Origin: SURF-58 sp041305085
Lineage (GTDB): Archaea; Nanobdellota; Nanobdellia; Woesearchaeales; UBA9642
Assembly (NCBI GenBank): GCA_041305085.1
Contig: JBFYMA010000043.1
Location: 1-41,252 of the forward strand
Length of the DNA stretch: 41,252 nt
Direction: 5' to 3'
Made by a program: the position numbers and the translations under genes. Below are positions 7,668 to 13,058 of this stretch, piece by piece; within the stretch, counting starts at the first letter, position 1; each line of letters opens with the position of its first letter. A model generated the notes under the pieces. The model searched no databases and was not told the DNA's origin. It saw only the letters and a list, made by a program, of their open reading frames with translations.

Positions 7668-8510
7668 TTATTTATTTATTTTTGAGCTCAATGCCCCTGC
7701 CTGGGCTTCTGCCCTGGCTATTATCTCGTTGACTGTGTCTTTGGAAAGTATTCCCTGCTCTATTGCAAGGGTCTTTGACTCGCTGAAAGCTTTTTGCAAT
7801 AGCAGGATTATTGTATCCTTTGTTGGGTAGCCTGTTTCCATGGCAAGCTTGAATGCATCGCTGTGGGCCTGCATAACCATCTGAATGTATTTTCCTTCAT
7901 CAACATCCAGCACTTTTTTGGTTAGTATTTCCCCTTTTTCATAGGCTGCAACCAAATCAAGGCCTATCTCCATAGGCTCTATTCCAAGCCTTGACAGTAC
8001 GCTGGCAAGCTTTTCATTAACCACATCCCCTTCCTGGGCAACAAGCGCATCAGCCTTGATGGCAACCTTGCCTCCTTCTATGCCTGCCTTTATTTTCAGC
8101 GCTCCAAGTTCTCCAATTATTGGCCCTGGTGCAAAGCTTGTGGGGCCTGCAGGAACTATTATGTCGTTTGGAGCCTTCTGGCCTGGCTTTATGGCTGTTT
8201 TGGACTTGTTTTTTTTAAGGGTCTTGAAAAGCCTGAAGGGGCTCTCGTTTGTGAGCAAAAGCGCAGGCATTCCTTTTATGTACTCTGAAAGCTTTGAGAT
8301 GTTTTCCTTTTTTGAGGCCTGGATGGCAAGCTTTATCAGCCTGGCCTTGCTCATCCTTATAAGCACCTTCTGCCTGAGGCTCTCCCTCATCACCTGGAGC
8401 TGCTTTGCAGGAAGGTTTTCCATGTTCACAATTGCAATGATTGGATATTTCTCTATGAGTTTGGCCAATTCTGCAACTTCCTTCTTTTTTGATTCAGATA
8501 CGTGTGCCAT
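7668..8510 (-). CDS. rplP0: Ribosomal protein L10 (P0, archaeal stalk base)
   Basis: Anchors L12 dimers to 23S rRNA at the GTPase-associated centre. The rRNA-binding domain covers about 1-105, the archaeal/eukaryal insertion domain (starting near VPAGPTSFAPGP) about 110-180, and helical L12-binding spine segments about 215-275. The protein stops at 280 residues: the long acidic linker and terminal GLGALFG-type tail usual in archaeal L10 (about 335 residues) are missing, although L12 next door keeps that tail. The gene starts two bases after the L1 stop, so the two are translationally coupled. Confidence 0.93.
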   Translation of the reverse strand: MAHVSESKKKEVAELAKLIEKYPIIAIVNMENLPAKQLQVMRESLRQKVLIRMSKARLIKLAIQASKKENISKLSEYIKGMPALLLTNESPFRLFKTLKKNKSKTAIKPGQKAPNDIIVPAGPTSFAPGPIIGELGALKIKAGIEGGKVAIKADALVAQEGDVVNEKLASVLSRLGIEPMEIGLDLVAAYEKGEILTKKVLDVDEGKYIQMVMQAHSDAFKLAMETGYPTKDTIILLLQKAFSESKTLAIEQGILSKDTVNEIIARAEAQAGALSSKINK

Positions 8511-8512
8511 TT

Positions 8513-9166
8513 TTATTCAACCTTTACAGGCTTGCTCATGGTGAACTTCAAATAAACAGATTTTATGTTGTTTCTTTCTTTTGGAAGATGATGGATCAGC
8601 TGGTCATAGACAGTAAAAATATTGTCTGCAAGCTCCTCATCCTTCAGTGATTCCTTGCCCACAAGAAGATGCAATATTGGATTTTTCCTTGCCACCACCC
8701 TCAAAGTCTTCTGGAGCTTTTCATAGAGCGGCTGGAGGTTTGCTTTTGGAGGCACAACAGCGCCTGCCTTTGGGTTGGGCATTTTGTTTTTTGGGCCTAG
8801 AAACCTTCCAAACACCTGTGCAATCTTTGGCATGATGTTTGCCTGGGCGATGAAATAGTCATAATCATTGGCAAGCTTTTTTAAAAGCTTCTTGTTGCCG
8901 GAATAATCATCAAACTTCAGCTGGGGAACAGTAAAGTCGCAGACCTTTTTTGACTCCTCCTCAAGCTCAGGGCCTACTAGACCGCAGACACTGACTTTTT
9001 TTCCCAAAGGATGGTGAAGGGTTATGAAGAAGTCCAGCTGGTCAGAAGGCTTTTTGAAATCCAGGTCCTGAAGGTTTATTATAAGGTCAACAGACTGCGA
9101 GAAATTTCTTTTTTTTGGATCCTTGCGCAATTCCTGCAATGATTTTAGTATAGTATTTTTGTCCAT
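8513..9166 (-). CDS. rpl1: Ribosomal protein L1
   Basis: Binds the mobile L1 stalk of 23S rRNA and helps release deacylated tRNA. At 217 residues it has the archaeal size, with the GRFLGPKNKMPNPKAGAVVP segment (about 120-139) that is the family signature, and a C-terminal KSVYLKFTM strand returning to domain I. GGAGG at 9172-9176, five bases from the ATG, is the ribosome binding site. It is first in the L1-L10-L12 operon; rpl11, commonly upstream in archaea, is absent here. The leader contains a near-palindrome (CTAC/GTAG around 9178-9190) that might serve L1 autoregulation, known for methanogens, but this is inference. Confidence 0.94.
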   Translation of the reverse strand: MDKNTILKSLQELRKDPKKRNFSQSVDLIINLQDLDFKKPSDQLDFFITLHHPLGKKVSVCGLVGPELEEESKKVCDFTVPQLKFDDYSGNKKLLKKLANDYDYFIAQANIMPKIAQVFGRFLGPKNKMPNPKAGAVVPPKANLQPLYEKLQKTLRVVARKNPILHLLVGKESLKDEELADNIFTVYDQLIHHLPKERNNIKSVYLKFTMSKPVKVE

Positions 9167-9222
9167 ATTTCCCTCCTACTGCGCGTAGTGCAATTGGGTA
9201 GTATTGAGAGAAAAACGAGTTA

Positions 9223-9230
9223 TTTATAAA
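9223..9230. promoter_or_regulatory. Palindromic TATA box shared by rpl1 and tRNA-Ser
   Basis: TTTATAAA is its own reverse complement. It is centred about 28 bases before the tRNA 5' end on the plus strand and predicts an rpl1 start near 9200 on the minus strand, giving a leader of about 35 bases containing GGAGG. One box may therefore drive both directions. Confidence 0.6.
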
Positions 9231-9268
9231 GGTATTGGTTTTTCAGGACTTTGCGCCGCGGTGGCACA

Positions 9269-9301
9269 ATCAAGCCCGACACACGTCTCGGATTGAGTGC
9301 A
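9269..9301 (+). other. tRNA intron in the D-loop (about position 14/15)
   Basis: A 33-base insertion between A14 and G15. Its borders pair with the exon: GCACAATC (9264-9271) faces GATT and GTGC (9291-9300) with a two-base bulge, a helix-bulge-helix form expected for the archaeal splicing endonuclease. The borders can shift left by up to two bases without changing the product. Confidence 0.7.
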
Positions 9302-9325
9302 GCCTGGTACTGCGACGGTCTCGAA

Positions 9326-9336
9326 TGATTACAGAA
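9326..9336 (+). other. tRNA intron in the anticodon loop (37/38)
   Basis: An 11-base insertion between A37 and A38, the canonical archaeal intron site, and near the minimum known length for such introns. Confidence 0.7.
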
Positions 9337-9368
9337 AACCGTTTTCCTTCGGGATTTCCCGGTTCAAA

Positions 9369-9380
9369 AACATCTGAAAA
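9369..9380 (+). other. tRNA intron in the T-loop (about position 59/60)
   Basis: A 12-base insertion that expands the T-loop from 7 to 19 bases. Its borders lie in A-runs, so its exact edges cannot be fixed. T-loop introns are known mainly from Thermoproteales. Confidence 0.65.
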
Positions 9381-9381
9381 T

Positions 9382-9396
9382 CCGGGCCGCGGCGTT
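9382..9396 (+). repeat. Direct repeat, copy 1 (tRNA-Ser 3' end, att-like)
   Basis: CCGGGCCGCGGCGTT covers the 3' T-stem and acceptor strand of the tRNA plus two bases beyond. The identical 15 bases recur at 9463. tRNA 3' ends are the usual attachment sites of tyrosine-recombinase elements. Confidence 0.75.
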
Positions 9397-9405
9397 ATGC
9401 TCCTA

Positions 9406-9449
9406 TCATGTAGCCGTGTTTGCGTTATCGACGATAGCCAAACACATGA
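9406..9449 (+). other. Bulged hairpin between the two att-like repeats
   Basis: TCATG (9406-9410) and TGTTTG (9417-9422) together pair with CAAACACATGA (9439-9449), leaving a six-base bulge; an inner TATC/GATA stem extends it. It fills most of the spacer between the repeats and may be a recombination or processing structure. Confidence 0.5.
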
Positions 9450-9462
9450 CGGGACCATATAG

Positions 9463-9477
9463 CCGGGCCGCGGCGTT
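9463..9477 (+). repeat. Direct repeat, copy 2 (duplicate of tRNA-Ser 3' end)
   Basis: Exact 15-base duplicate of 9382-9396, 81 bases downstream and about 100 bases before the integrase remnant. It probably marks an old integration border or a restored tRNA end. Confidence 0.75.
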
Positions 9478-9498
9478 CTTACTATACCCATAACGCCG

Positions 9499-9531
9499 TC
9501 AGGGGTTGGGTGGGCCCAAACTGTACCCTGA
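9499..9531 (+). other. Stem-loop upstream of the integrase remnant
   Basis: TCAGGG (9499-9504) pairs with CCCTGA (9526-9531), with an inner GTTGGG/CCCAAAC stem. A TATA-like CTTATAAA follows at about 9534-9541. It may be an integrase binding site at the attachment region or a transcription stop after the tRNA. Confidence 0.45.
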
Positions 9532-9574
9532 GGCTTATAAACTTCTTCGGCTTTTGTATTATTGGAGGAATAAA

Positions 9575-10198
9575 ATGTTGGATTTACATAGCTATAAGTT
9601 GAGATTTGAACAGCAGAAAGTGCTGTTGTGGAAAAGAGCTATTAGTCAGAGAAATAAAGAGCTCATTTGGAGTTTTCAGGAGCACCTATCACTGATTGGT
9701 GTTACGTGTTCGAGAATTCTAAAATATCTCGGCAAGCTGCCCAGAGTTGCTGGTTGGCTTGGGGTTGATTTTGACACTGTCACTAAGAAGGATGTTGAGA
9801 GAGTCTTTTTAGCATTAAACCAAAGGAATGACATCGCACTAAGTACTAAGGTAGATTATGCCATTCTTGTAAAAAGGTTTTATAGATGGCTTTTGGGCAA
9901 TGAAACTGAGTTTCCAGAGCAAGTAAAGTGGCTTAAAACCACCTTGAAATTTAAGAATAAGCACATACCGAGCCAAGCTGATTTAATTACCGAGGCAGAG
10001 GTGCAAAAGCTGATAGATGTAAGTGATCATCCTCGAAACAAAGCCATTATTAGCCTGCTGTACGGGACTGGATGCAGAATTGGTGAATTTGGTTCTCTAC
10101 AGATAGGAGATATTATGTTCGACCAATATGGCTGCGTATTGAATGTTAATGGAAAAACAGGACCCAGAAGCTCAAAACGAGGCGTAAGCCATGAATAA
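9575..10198 (+). pseudogene. Tyrosine recombinase/integrase, C-terminally truncated
   Basis: The N-terminal two thirds of a phage-type integrase. Residues about 25-110 form the SAM-like core-binding domain and the catalytic domain starts near 130. The first catalytic Arg (Arg168 in GTGCRIGE) and the beta-hairpin Lys (NVNGKTG) are present, but the frame ends about ten residues later, so the His-x-x-Arg motif and the Tyr nucleophile are absent. Full-length archaeal Xer-like integrases are about 280-330 residues; this one is 207. The ATG at 9575 follows TTGGAGGAA, a good ribosome binding site, so it is chosen over an upstream ATG at 9506. Its place beside a tRNA with a duplicated 3' end shows it came with an integrative element. 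It should be unable to cut DNA. Confidence 0.8.
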
Positions 10199-10289
10199 AG
10201 CTAAATGCACAGAAACAGAAGAAAAAATCAACACCAGCTATAACCTAGTAAAATATATGCAAAATGGGTTCAATCTTGAGATTTTGTAA
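10191..10289 (+). CDS. Possible 32-aa peptide after the integrase remnant
   Basis: A short frame beginning with ATG at 10191, overlapping the end of the integrase remnant and the end of dsbB on the other strand. Its composition (polar start, then a hydrophobic YNLVKYMQNGFNLEIL end) could be the displaced C-terminal tail of a former element gene. Evidence for real expression is weak. Confidence 0.2.
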   Translation: MNKAKCTETEEKINTSYNLVKYMQNGFNLEIL

Positions 10290-10827
10290 TTCTCTTCCCC
10301 CGTTTCAAAAGAAGCAAGATAATTATCGCAACAAACGCTGTCATGGCCATCATAGGAATGGTTATGTAGCCGTAGTGAAACACATAGCTGAATGCGCAGT
10401 TGACTGCCTCACCTGTGCACACTGCTGAAGAAATCCTTTGGGTGATGTATTGGTAAACCGCAATTATGCCTCCGATAATGCTCATGGGAACTGCATAATT
10501 TTTTACTTTAAAGTCTTTTTTCCAGAGAGCCATTCCCAAAATAATAATTTGGGGATACATTGCTATCCTCTGGTACCAGCACAGCTTGCAGGGCGCATAC
10601 TTCAGAATCTCTGAATAGGTAAGGCTTCCAAGTGTAGAGACAAGCGCAAGCAAAAAAGCGAAAAGCAATGCATGTTTGCTGAAGAAACTTTTTATGCACT
10701 CCCAGAACGCGAGCTTTTTTTTAAAGACTGTTGAAAATGCCTCGAGCAGCAAGAATGCAGCTATCATAATCCCTGCAATAAGTGTAAGTGTTGACAAAAC
10801 AATGTTAACTGCTCCTGCAAGCGCCAT
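10270..10827 (-). CDS. dsbB: DsbB-family disulfide oxidoreductase (membrane)
   Basis: Quinone-linked membrane protein that reoxidises an extracytoplasmic thiol-disulfide protein. It has about five hydrophobic segments: one or two extra at the N-terminus (about 10-30) and the four-helix DsbB core from about 52. The quinone-proximal pair is Cys80-Lys-Leu-Cys83 in the family motif PCKLCWYQRI, and the second redox pair is Cys137 and Cys144 in the following loop. Its 185 residues are slightly long because of the N-terminal extension. A TATA box centred about 28 bases before the ATG predicts a leaderless transcript. It is divergent from the winged-helix, thioredoxin and CcdA genes, which probably form the same redox pathway. 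Confidence 0.92.
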   Translation of the reverse strand: MALAGAVNIVLSTLTLIAGIMIAAFLLLEAFSTVFKKKLAFWECIKSFFSKHALLFAFLLALVSTLGSLTYSEILKYAPCKLCWYQRIAMYPQIIILGMALWKKDFKVKNYAVPMSIIGGIIAVYQYITQRISSAVCTGEAVNCAFSYVFHYGYITIPMMAMTAFVAIIILLLLKRGKRITKSQD

Positions 10828-10850
10828 ACCCTGCGGGGGAAGATTTTGTG

Positions 10851-10859
10851 TTTAAAAAG
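10851..10859 (-). promoter_or_regulatory. TATA box of dsbB
   Basis: TTTTTAAAC read on the minus strand, centred about 28 bases before the dsbB ATG. It lies only 13 bases before the GTG of the divergent gene. Confidence 0.55.
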
Positions 10860-10867
10860 GTTTTGAC

Positions 10868-11239
10868 GTGCAAGTATTATTTCTCCTCCAAAACATTTTT
10901 ATTCTAGCGTTCCTGTTTGCTTTTATGATTGCGCCAATCAAGCATTTGCTGCTTTTTGCACTTGCAGGCAGCAGAGGAGGAATCACAAGGGTGAGGATTC
11001 TGAAAGTTCTGGAAAAATCTCCGTGTAATATGCACCAGCTCTCCAAAAAGCTTAAGCTGGATTATAAGACTGTCCAGCATCATATAAACGTGCTGAGAGA
11101 AAACCATTTGATAAGCACCATAAACAAAGGAAAATATGGCGCATTGTTTATTATTTCTGAGGAATTGGAGCAGAACAAAGAAGATTTGAATAAAATTCTG
11201 GCAAAATTTGGGAAAGATTTGGGTAAAAACCTGGAATAA
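10868..11239 (+). CDS. Membrane-anchored winged-helix regulator (ArsR-like)
   Basis: A 123-residue protein with a hydrophobic N-terminal segment (about 3-32) followed by a winged helix. The HTH reads GGITRVRILKVLEK, then CNMHQLSKKLKLDYKTVQHHINVLRE with a recognition helix near residues 66-80, then a wing around NKGKYGALF. The C-terminus is a short charged helix. Such archaeal one-segment membrane wHTH proteins are common and probably sense envelope state; the single Cys in the HTH could be redox-sensitive, which is speculation. The start is uncertain: GTG at 10868 has no visible promoter at the right distance, and an ATG at 10925 would remove 19 residues and much of the hydrophobic segment. 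Confidence 0.75.
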   Translation: MQVLFLLQNIFILAFLFAFMIAPIKHLLLFALAGSRGGITRVRILKVLEKSPCNMHQLSKKLKLDYKTVQHHINVLRENHLISTINKGKYGALFIISEELEQNKEDLNKILAKFGKDLGKNLE

Positions 11240-11241
11240 GC

Positions 11242-11249
11242 TTATAAAT
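11242..11249 (+). promoter_or_regulatory. TATA box of the 11271 gene and redox operon
   Basis: TTATAAAT centred 25-26 bases before the ATG at 11271; predicts a leaderless first gene of the thioredoxin/CcdA operon. Confidence 0.6.
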
Positions 11250-11270
11250 TAAAGCGTTTTACAACACTAA

Positions 11271-11555
11271 ATGTCATACTTTACTATGTTTTCAACCTGG
11301 GTAAACATACTCAACATAATCTTAGTTATTGCGCTGCTCGTAGTCTATATCAGGAACTTTGCAAAGATTAGATCAGGGTTTACTCTTGGACTGATAATTT
11401 TTGCAGGAGTATTCTTAATACAAAACATTGCACTATTATACTTTACCATGCACGTAATACCTGTTATGGACAAAGCTGCTGACTCTTTTACGATGGTTTT
11501 CAGCCTTCTTCAGACAGCAGCATTCGCAGTCCTGAACTACATTACCTGGAGATAG
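11271..11555 (+). CDS. Small membrane protein with three TM helices
   Basis: A 94-residue protein with three hydrophobic segments (about 9-28, 37-60, 70-92) and few charges outside an RNFAKIRSG loop. It resembles the small membrane proteins that often follow membrane-anchored winged-helix regulators in archaea (similar to haloarchaeal DUF7521), so it may be a sensor partner of the preceding gene. No catalytic residue stands out and it has no Cys. The transcript is predicted leaderless. Family assignment is tentative. Confidence 0.65.
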   Translation: MSYFTMFSTWVNILNIILVIALLVVYIRNFAKIRSGFTLGLIIFAGVFLIQNIALLYFTMHVIPVMDKAADSFTMVFSLLQTAAFAVLNYITWR

Positions 11556-11580
11556 TTCAAAAAAACAATGAGGTGATAAT

Positions 11581-12228
11581 ATGAAAATGTTTGCCTTTAT
11601 TGGCATTGCTGTACTTGCATTCCTGACAGCAGGCTGTGCAACAACCAACAGCGCAAATGATGCGATGCAGGACAACTCAATGCATGACAATGTCGTGCAG
11701 GATGACAGCATGATGGATGATGGTTCCATGCAAAACGATGCAATGGATGATAAAGACTCTATGATGGACGATGGTGATTCTATGGCTAAGGATGATTCTA
11801 TGAGTGATGACTCGATGATGGACGACGGATCCATGGAAAAAGATGATGGCTCGATGATGCAAGACTCTTACGATGCAGTGCTTCTGGCAGGAACAACGAC
11901 TCCCTATTATGAGTTTGACCAGGCAGCATATGACCAGGCATTGGTAGACGGAAAAATAGTATACCTTGAGTTTTATGCAAACTGGTGCCCTTACTGCAGT
12001 GCAGACGACCCAAACATAAAGTCATTTTTTGATGCACAGCAAAACTCTGACTTTGTGGGGTTCCGCGTAAACTATAAAGATTCAGACACAAACAATAATG
12101 AAGAAAGCCTTGCAAAGCAGTTCGGCATAACAACACAGCACACAAGAGTAATCCTAAAGAACAGCCAGGAAGTTTACAGAAAAATAGGAACCTTTGATTC
12201 AGACAGTGTACTGGACACTCTGGCTTAA
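11581..12228 (+). CDS. Thioredoxin-fold lipoprotein with Met/Asp-rich linker
   Basis: Extracytoplasmic thiol-disulfide protein. A signal peptide ends in a lipobox with Cys19 (LTAGC), so the protein should be lipid-anchored outside. Residues about 27-100 are an unusual low-complexity linker made of Met, Asp and Ser in a loose DDSMMDDGSM-like repeat. A thioredoxin-like domain follows (about 110-215) with active site WCPYC at 135-139; its length and the YANWCPYC form resemble reduced-pathway partners of CcdA/DsbD. GAGGTG before the ATG is a strong ribosome binding site. It lies directly before ccdA, its likely electron donor. The linker could bind copper through Met or calcium through Asp. Confidence 0.88.
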   Translation: MKMFAFIGIAVLAFLTAGCATTNSANDAMQDNSMHDNVVQDDSMMDDGSMQNDAMDDKDSMMDDGDSMAKDDSMSDDSMMDDGSMEKDDGSMMQDSYDAVLLAGTTTPYYEFDQAAYDQALVDGKIVYLEFYANWCPYCSADDPNIKSFFDAQQNSDFVGFRVNYKDSDTNNNEESLAKQFGITTQHTRVILKNSQEVYRKIGTFDSDSVLDTLA

Positions 12229-12253
12229 AAAGCAGGTATTAATGGTGAAAAAA

Positions 12254-13033
12254 ATGGCTGAAGAACAAAAAACAAAAACAACCAACTGGAGAATTTTCAA
12301 GGCAAGCATATTTTTTGTGCTTGGGTTCAGCATTGTTTTTGCAGTTGTGGGTGTTCTTCTCCAGACAGTGCTGCTCAAAGTTGGATATACAGTTCAGCAA
12401 TGGCTAGGCTATGTTGGAGGAGTAATAATAATCTTTTTTGGACTGTACATTTTAGGGCTGATAAAGCCAAAATTCCTGCAGCAGGAGCACAAGTTCAAAG
12501 TAAAAAAATTTTCATCAACCTACATCACGAGCTTTGTTTTTGGAGCAGCATTTGCAGTGGGATGGACCCCTTGTGTTACTGCTGCACTTGGAGCAATTCT
12601 TGGATTGGCTGCAAGCCAGCCAGGAAGCGCATTTTTCCTTTTGATGGCATACACAGTTGGTTTAGGATTGCCTTTCCTTGTTGTGGGATTGTTCAGCAGC
12701 AGAGCCCAAAGTATAATAAGAAAAGCAGCTCCATGGCTTAAGTATGTGAATTTTGTCTTTGGAATTATATTAATTGCTCTTGGAGTGCTTATTTTTACAG
12801 GAAGCCTCACAAGAGTTGCAAATATAGATCCCATAACAAATTTTTTTGGAACAGGAGACAACACTTTAGGGCAGAATATTAAGGGAATAAGCATCGTAAA
12901 CATTCTTATTGCAGGTCTTGCAGGCCTTGTCAGCTTTTTAAGCCCCTGTGTTTTGCCATTGGTGCCCGGATTTTTGTCCTTCCTTGCATCAGTCACAACA
13001 AAACCTAAAAATGAAACTAAAACCCAGCAATAA
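12254..13033 (+). CDS. ccdA: CcdA/DsbD-type electron transporter, apparently circularly permuted
   Basis: Polytopic membrane protein (259 residues, six hydrophobic segments) that passes electrons from cytosolic thioredoxin to outside thiol proteins. In usual CcdA the SPCxxPLxPGY helix comes first and the GWTPC helix fourth. Here the protein opens with the normally second helix (FVLGFSIVFAVVG), has GWTPC with Cys107 in the third segment, and ends with FLSPCVLPLVPGFLSFL, Cys232, as its last helix. Both redox cysteines are kept but in reversed order. The start at 12254 is preferred because GGTG lies seven bases before it, as for other genes here; ATG at 12242 would add four residues. The next gene starts 26 bases later, so no further CcdA sequence follows. 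Confidence 0.88.
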   Translation: MAEEQKTKTTNWRIFKASIFFVLGFSIVFAVVGVLLQTVLLKVGYTVQQWLGYVGGVIIIFFGLYILGLIKPKFLQQEHKFKVKKFSSTYITSFVFGAAFAVGWTPCVTAALGAILGLAASQPGSAFFLLMAYTVGLGLPFLVVGLFSSRAQSIIRKAAPWLKYVNFVFGIILIALGVLIFTGSLTRVANIDPITNFFGTGDNTLGQNIKGISIVNILIAGLAGLVSFLSPCVLPLVPGFLSFLASVTTKPKNETKTQQ

Positions 13034-13058
13034 ACAAAAAAAAATAAGGTACGAGAAA

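Larger units (their letters stand above)
9255..9394 (+). tRNA. tRNA-Ser (anticodon CGA) with three introns
   Basis: The acceptor strands GCCGCGG (9255-9261) and CCGCGGC (9387-9393) pair perfectly, with discriminator G at 9394 as in archaeal tRNA-Ser. Removing 33, 11 and 12 bases restores every arm: D-arm with A14, G15, GG and A21; anticodon stem ACGGT/ACCGT with loop CTCGAAA (anticodon CGA at 9322-9324); a long class II variable arm with a UUCG loop (9343-9357); T-stem CCCGG/CCGGG and loop TTCAAAT. The mature RNA would be 84 nt, right for tRNA-Ser. CCA is not encoded. Exact splice points are ambiguous by one to two bases because of repeats at the borders. The 3' end is duplicated 81 bp downstream. 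It could instead be a decayed tRNA, but the perfect stems argue against that. Confidence 0.85.

Noticed and set aside
9255..9477. Two overlapping tRNA genes
   Set aside because: Only one set of D-, anticodon and T-arms exists; the second copy is only the 3' end.
9270..9491. Minus-strand open frame of 73 codons across the tRNA
   Set aside because: It is antisense to a well-paired tRNA and its duplicated end; composition is not protein-like.
9575..10198. SSV-type integrase split by integration
   Set aside because: In SSV-type elements the C-terminal part lies next to the tRNA; here the N-terminal part does, so plain truncation is more likely.
12520..12996. Minus-strand 158-codon frame inside ccdA
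   Set aside because: Antisense to a clear membrane protein gene; no independent support.
12254..13033. Two partial CcdA genes joined by a frameshift
   Set aside because: The frame is continuous, all helices occur once, and the next gene follows at once with a different fold.
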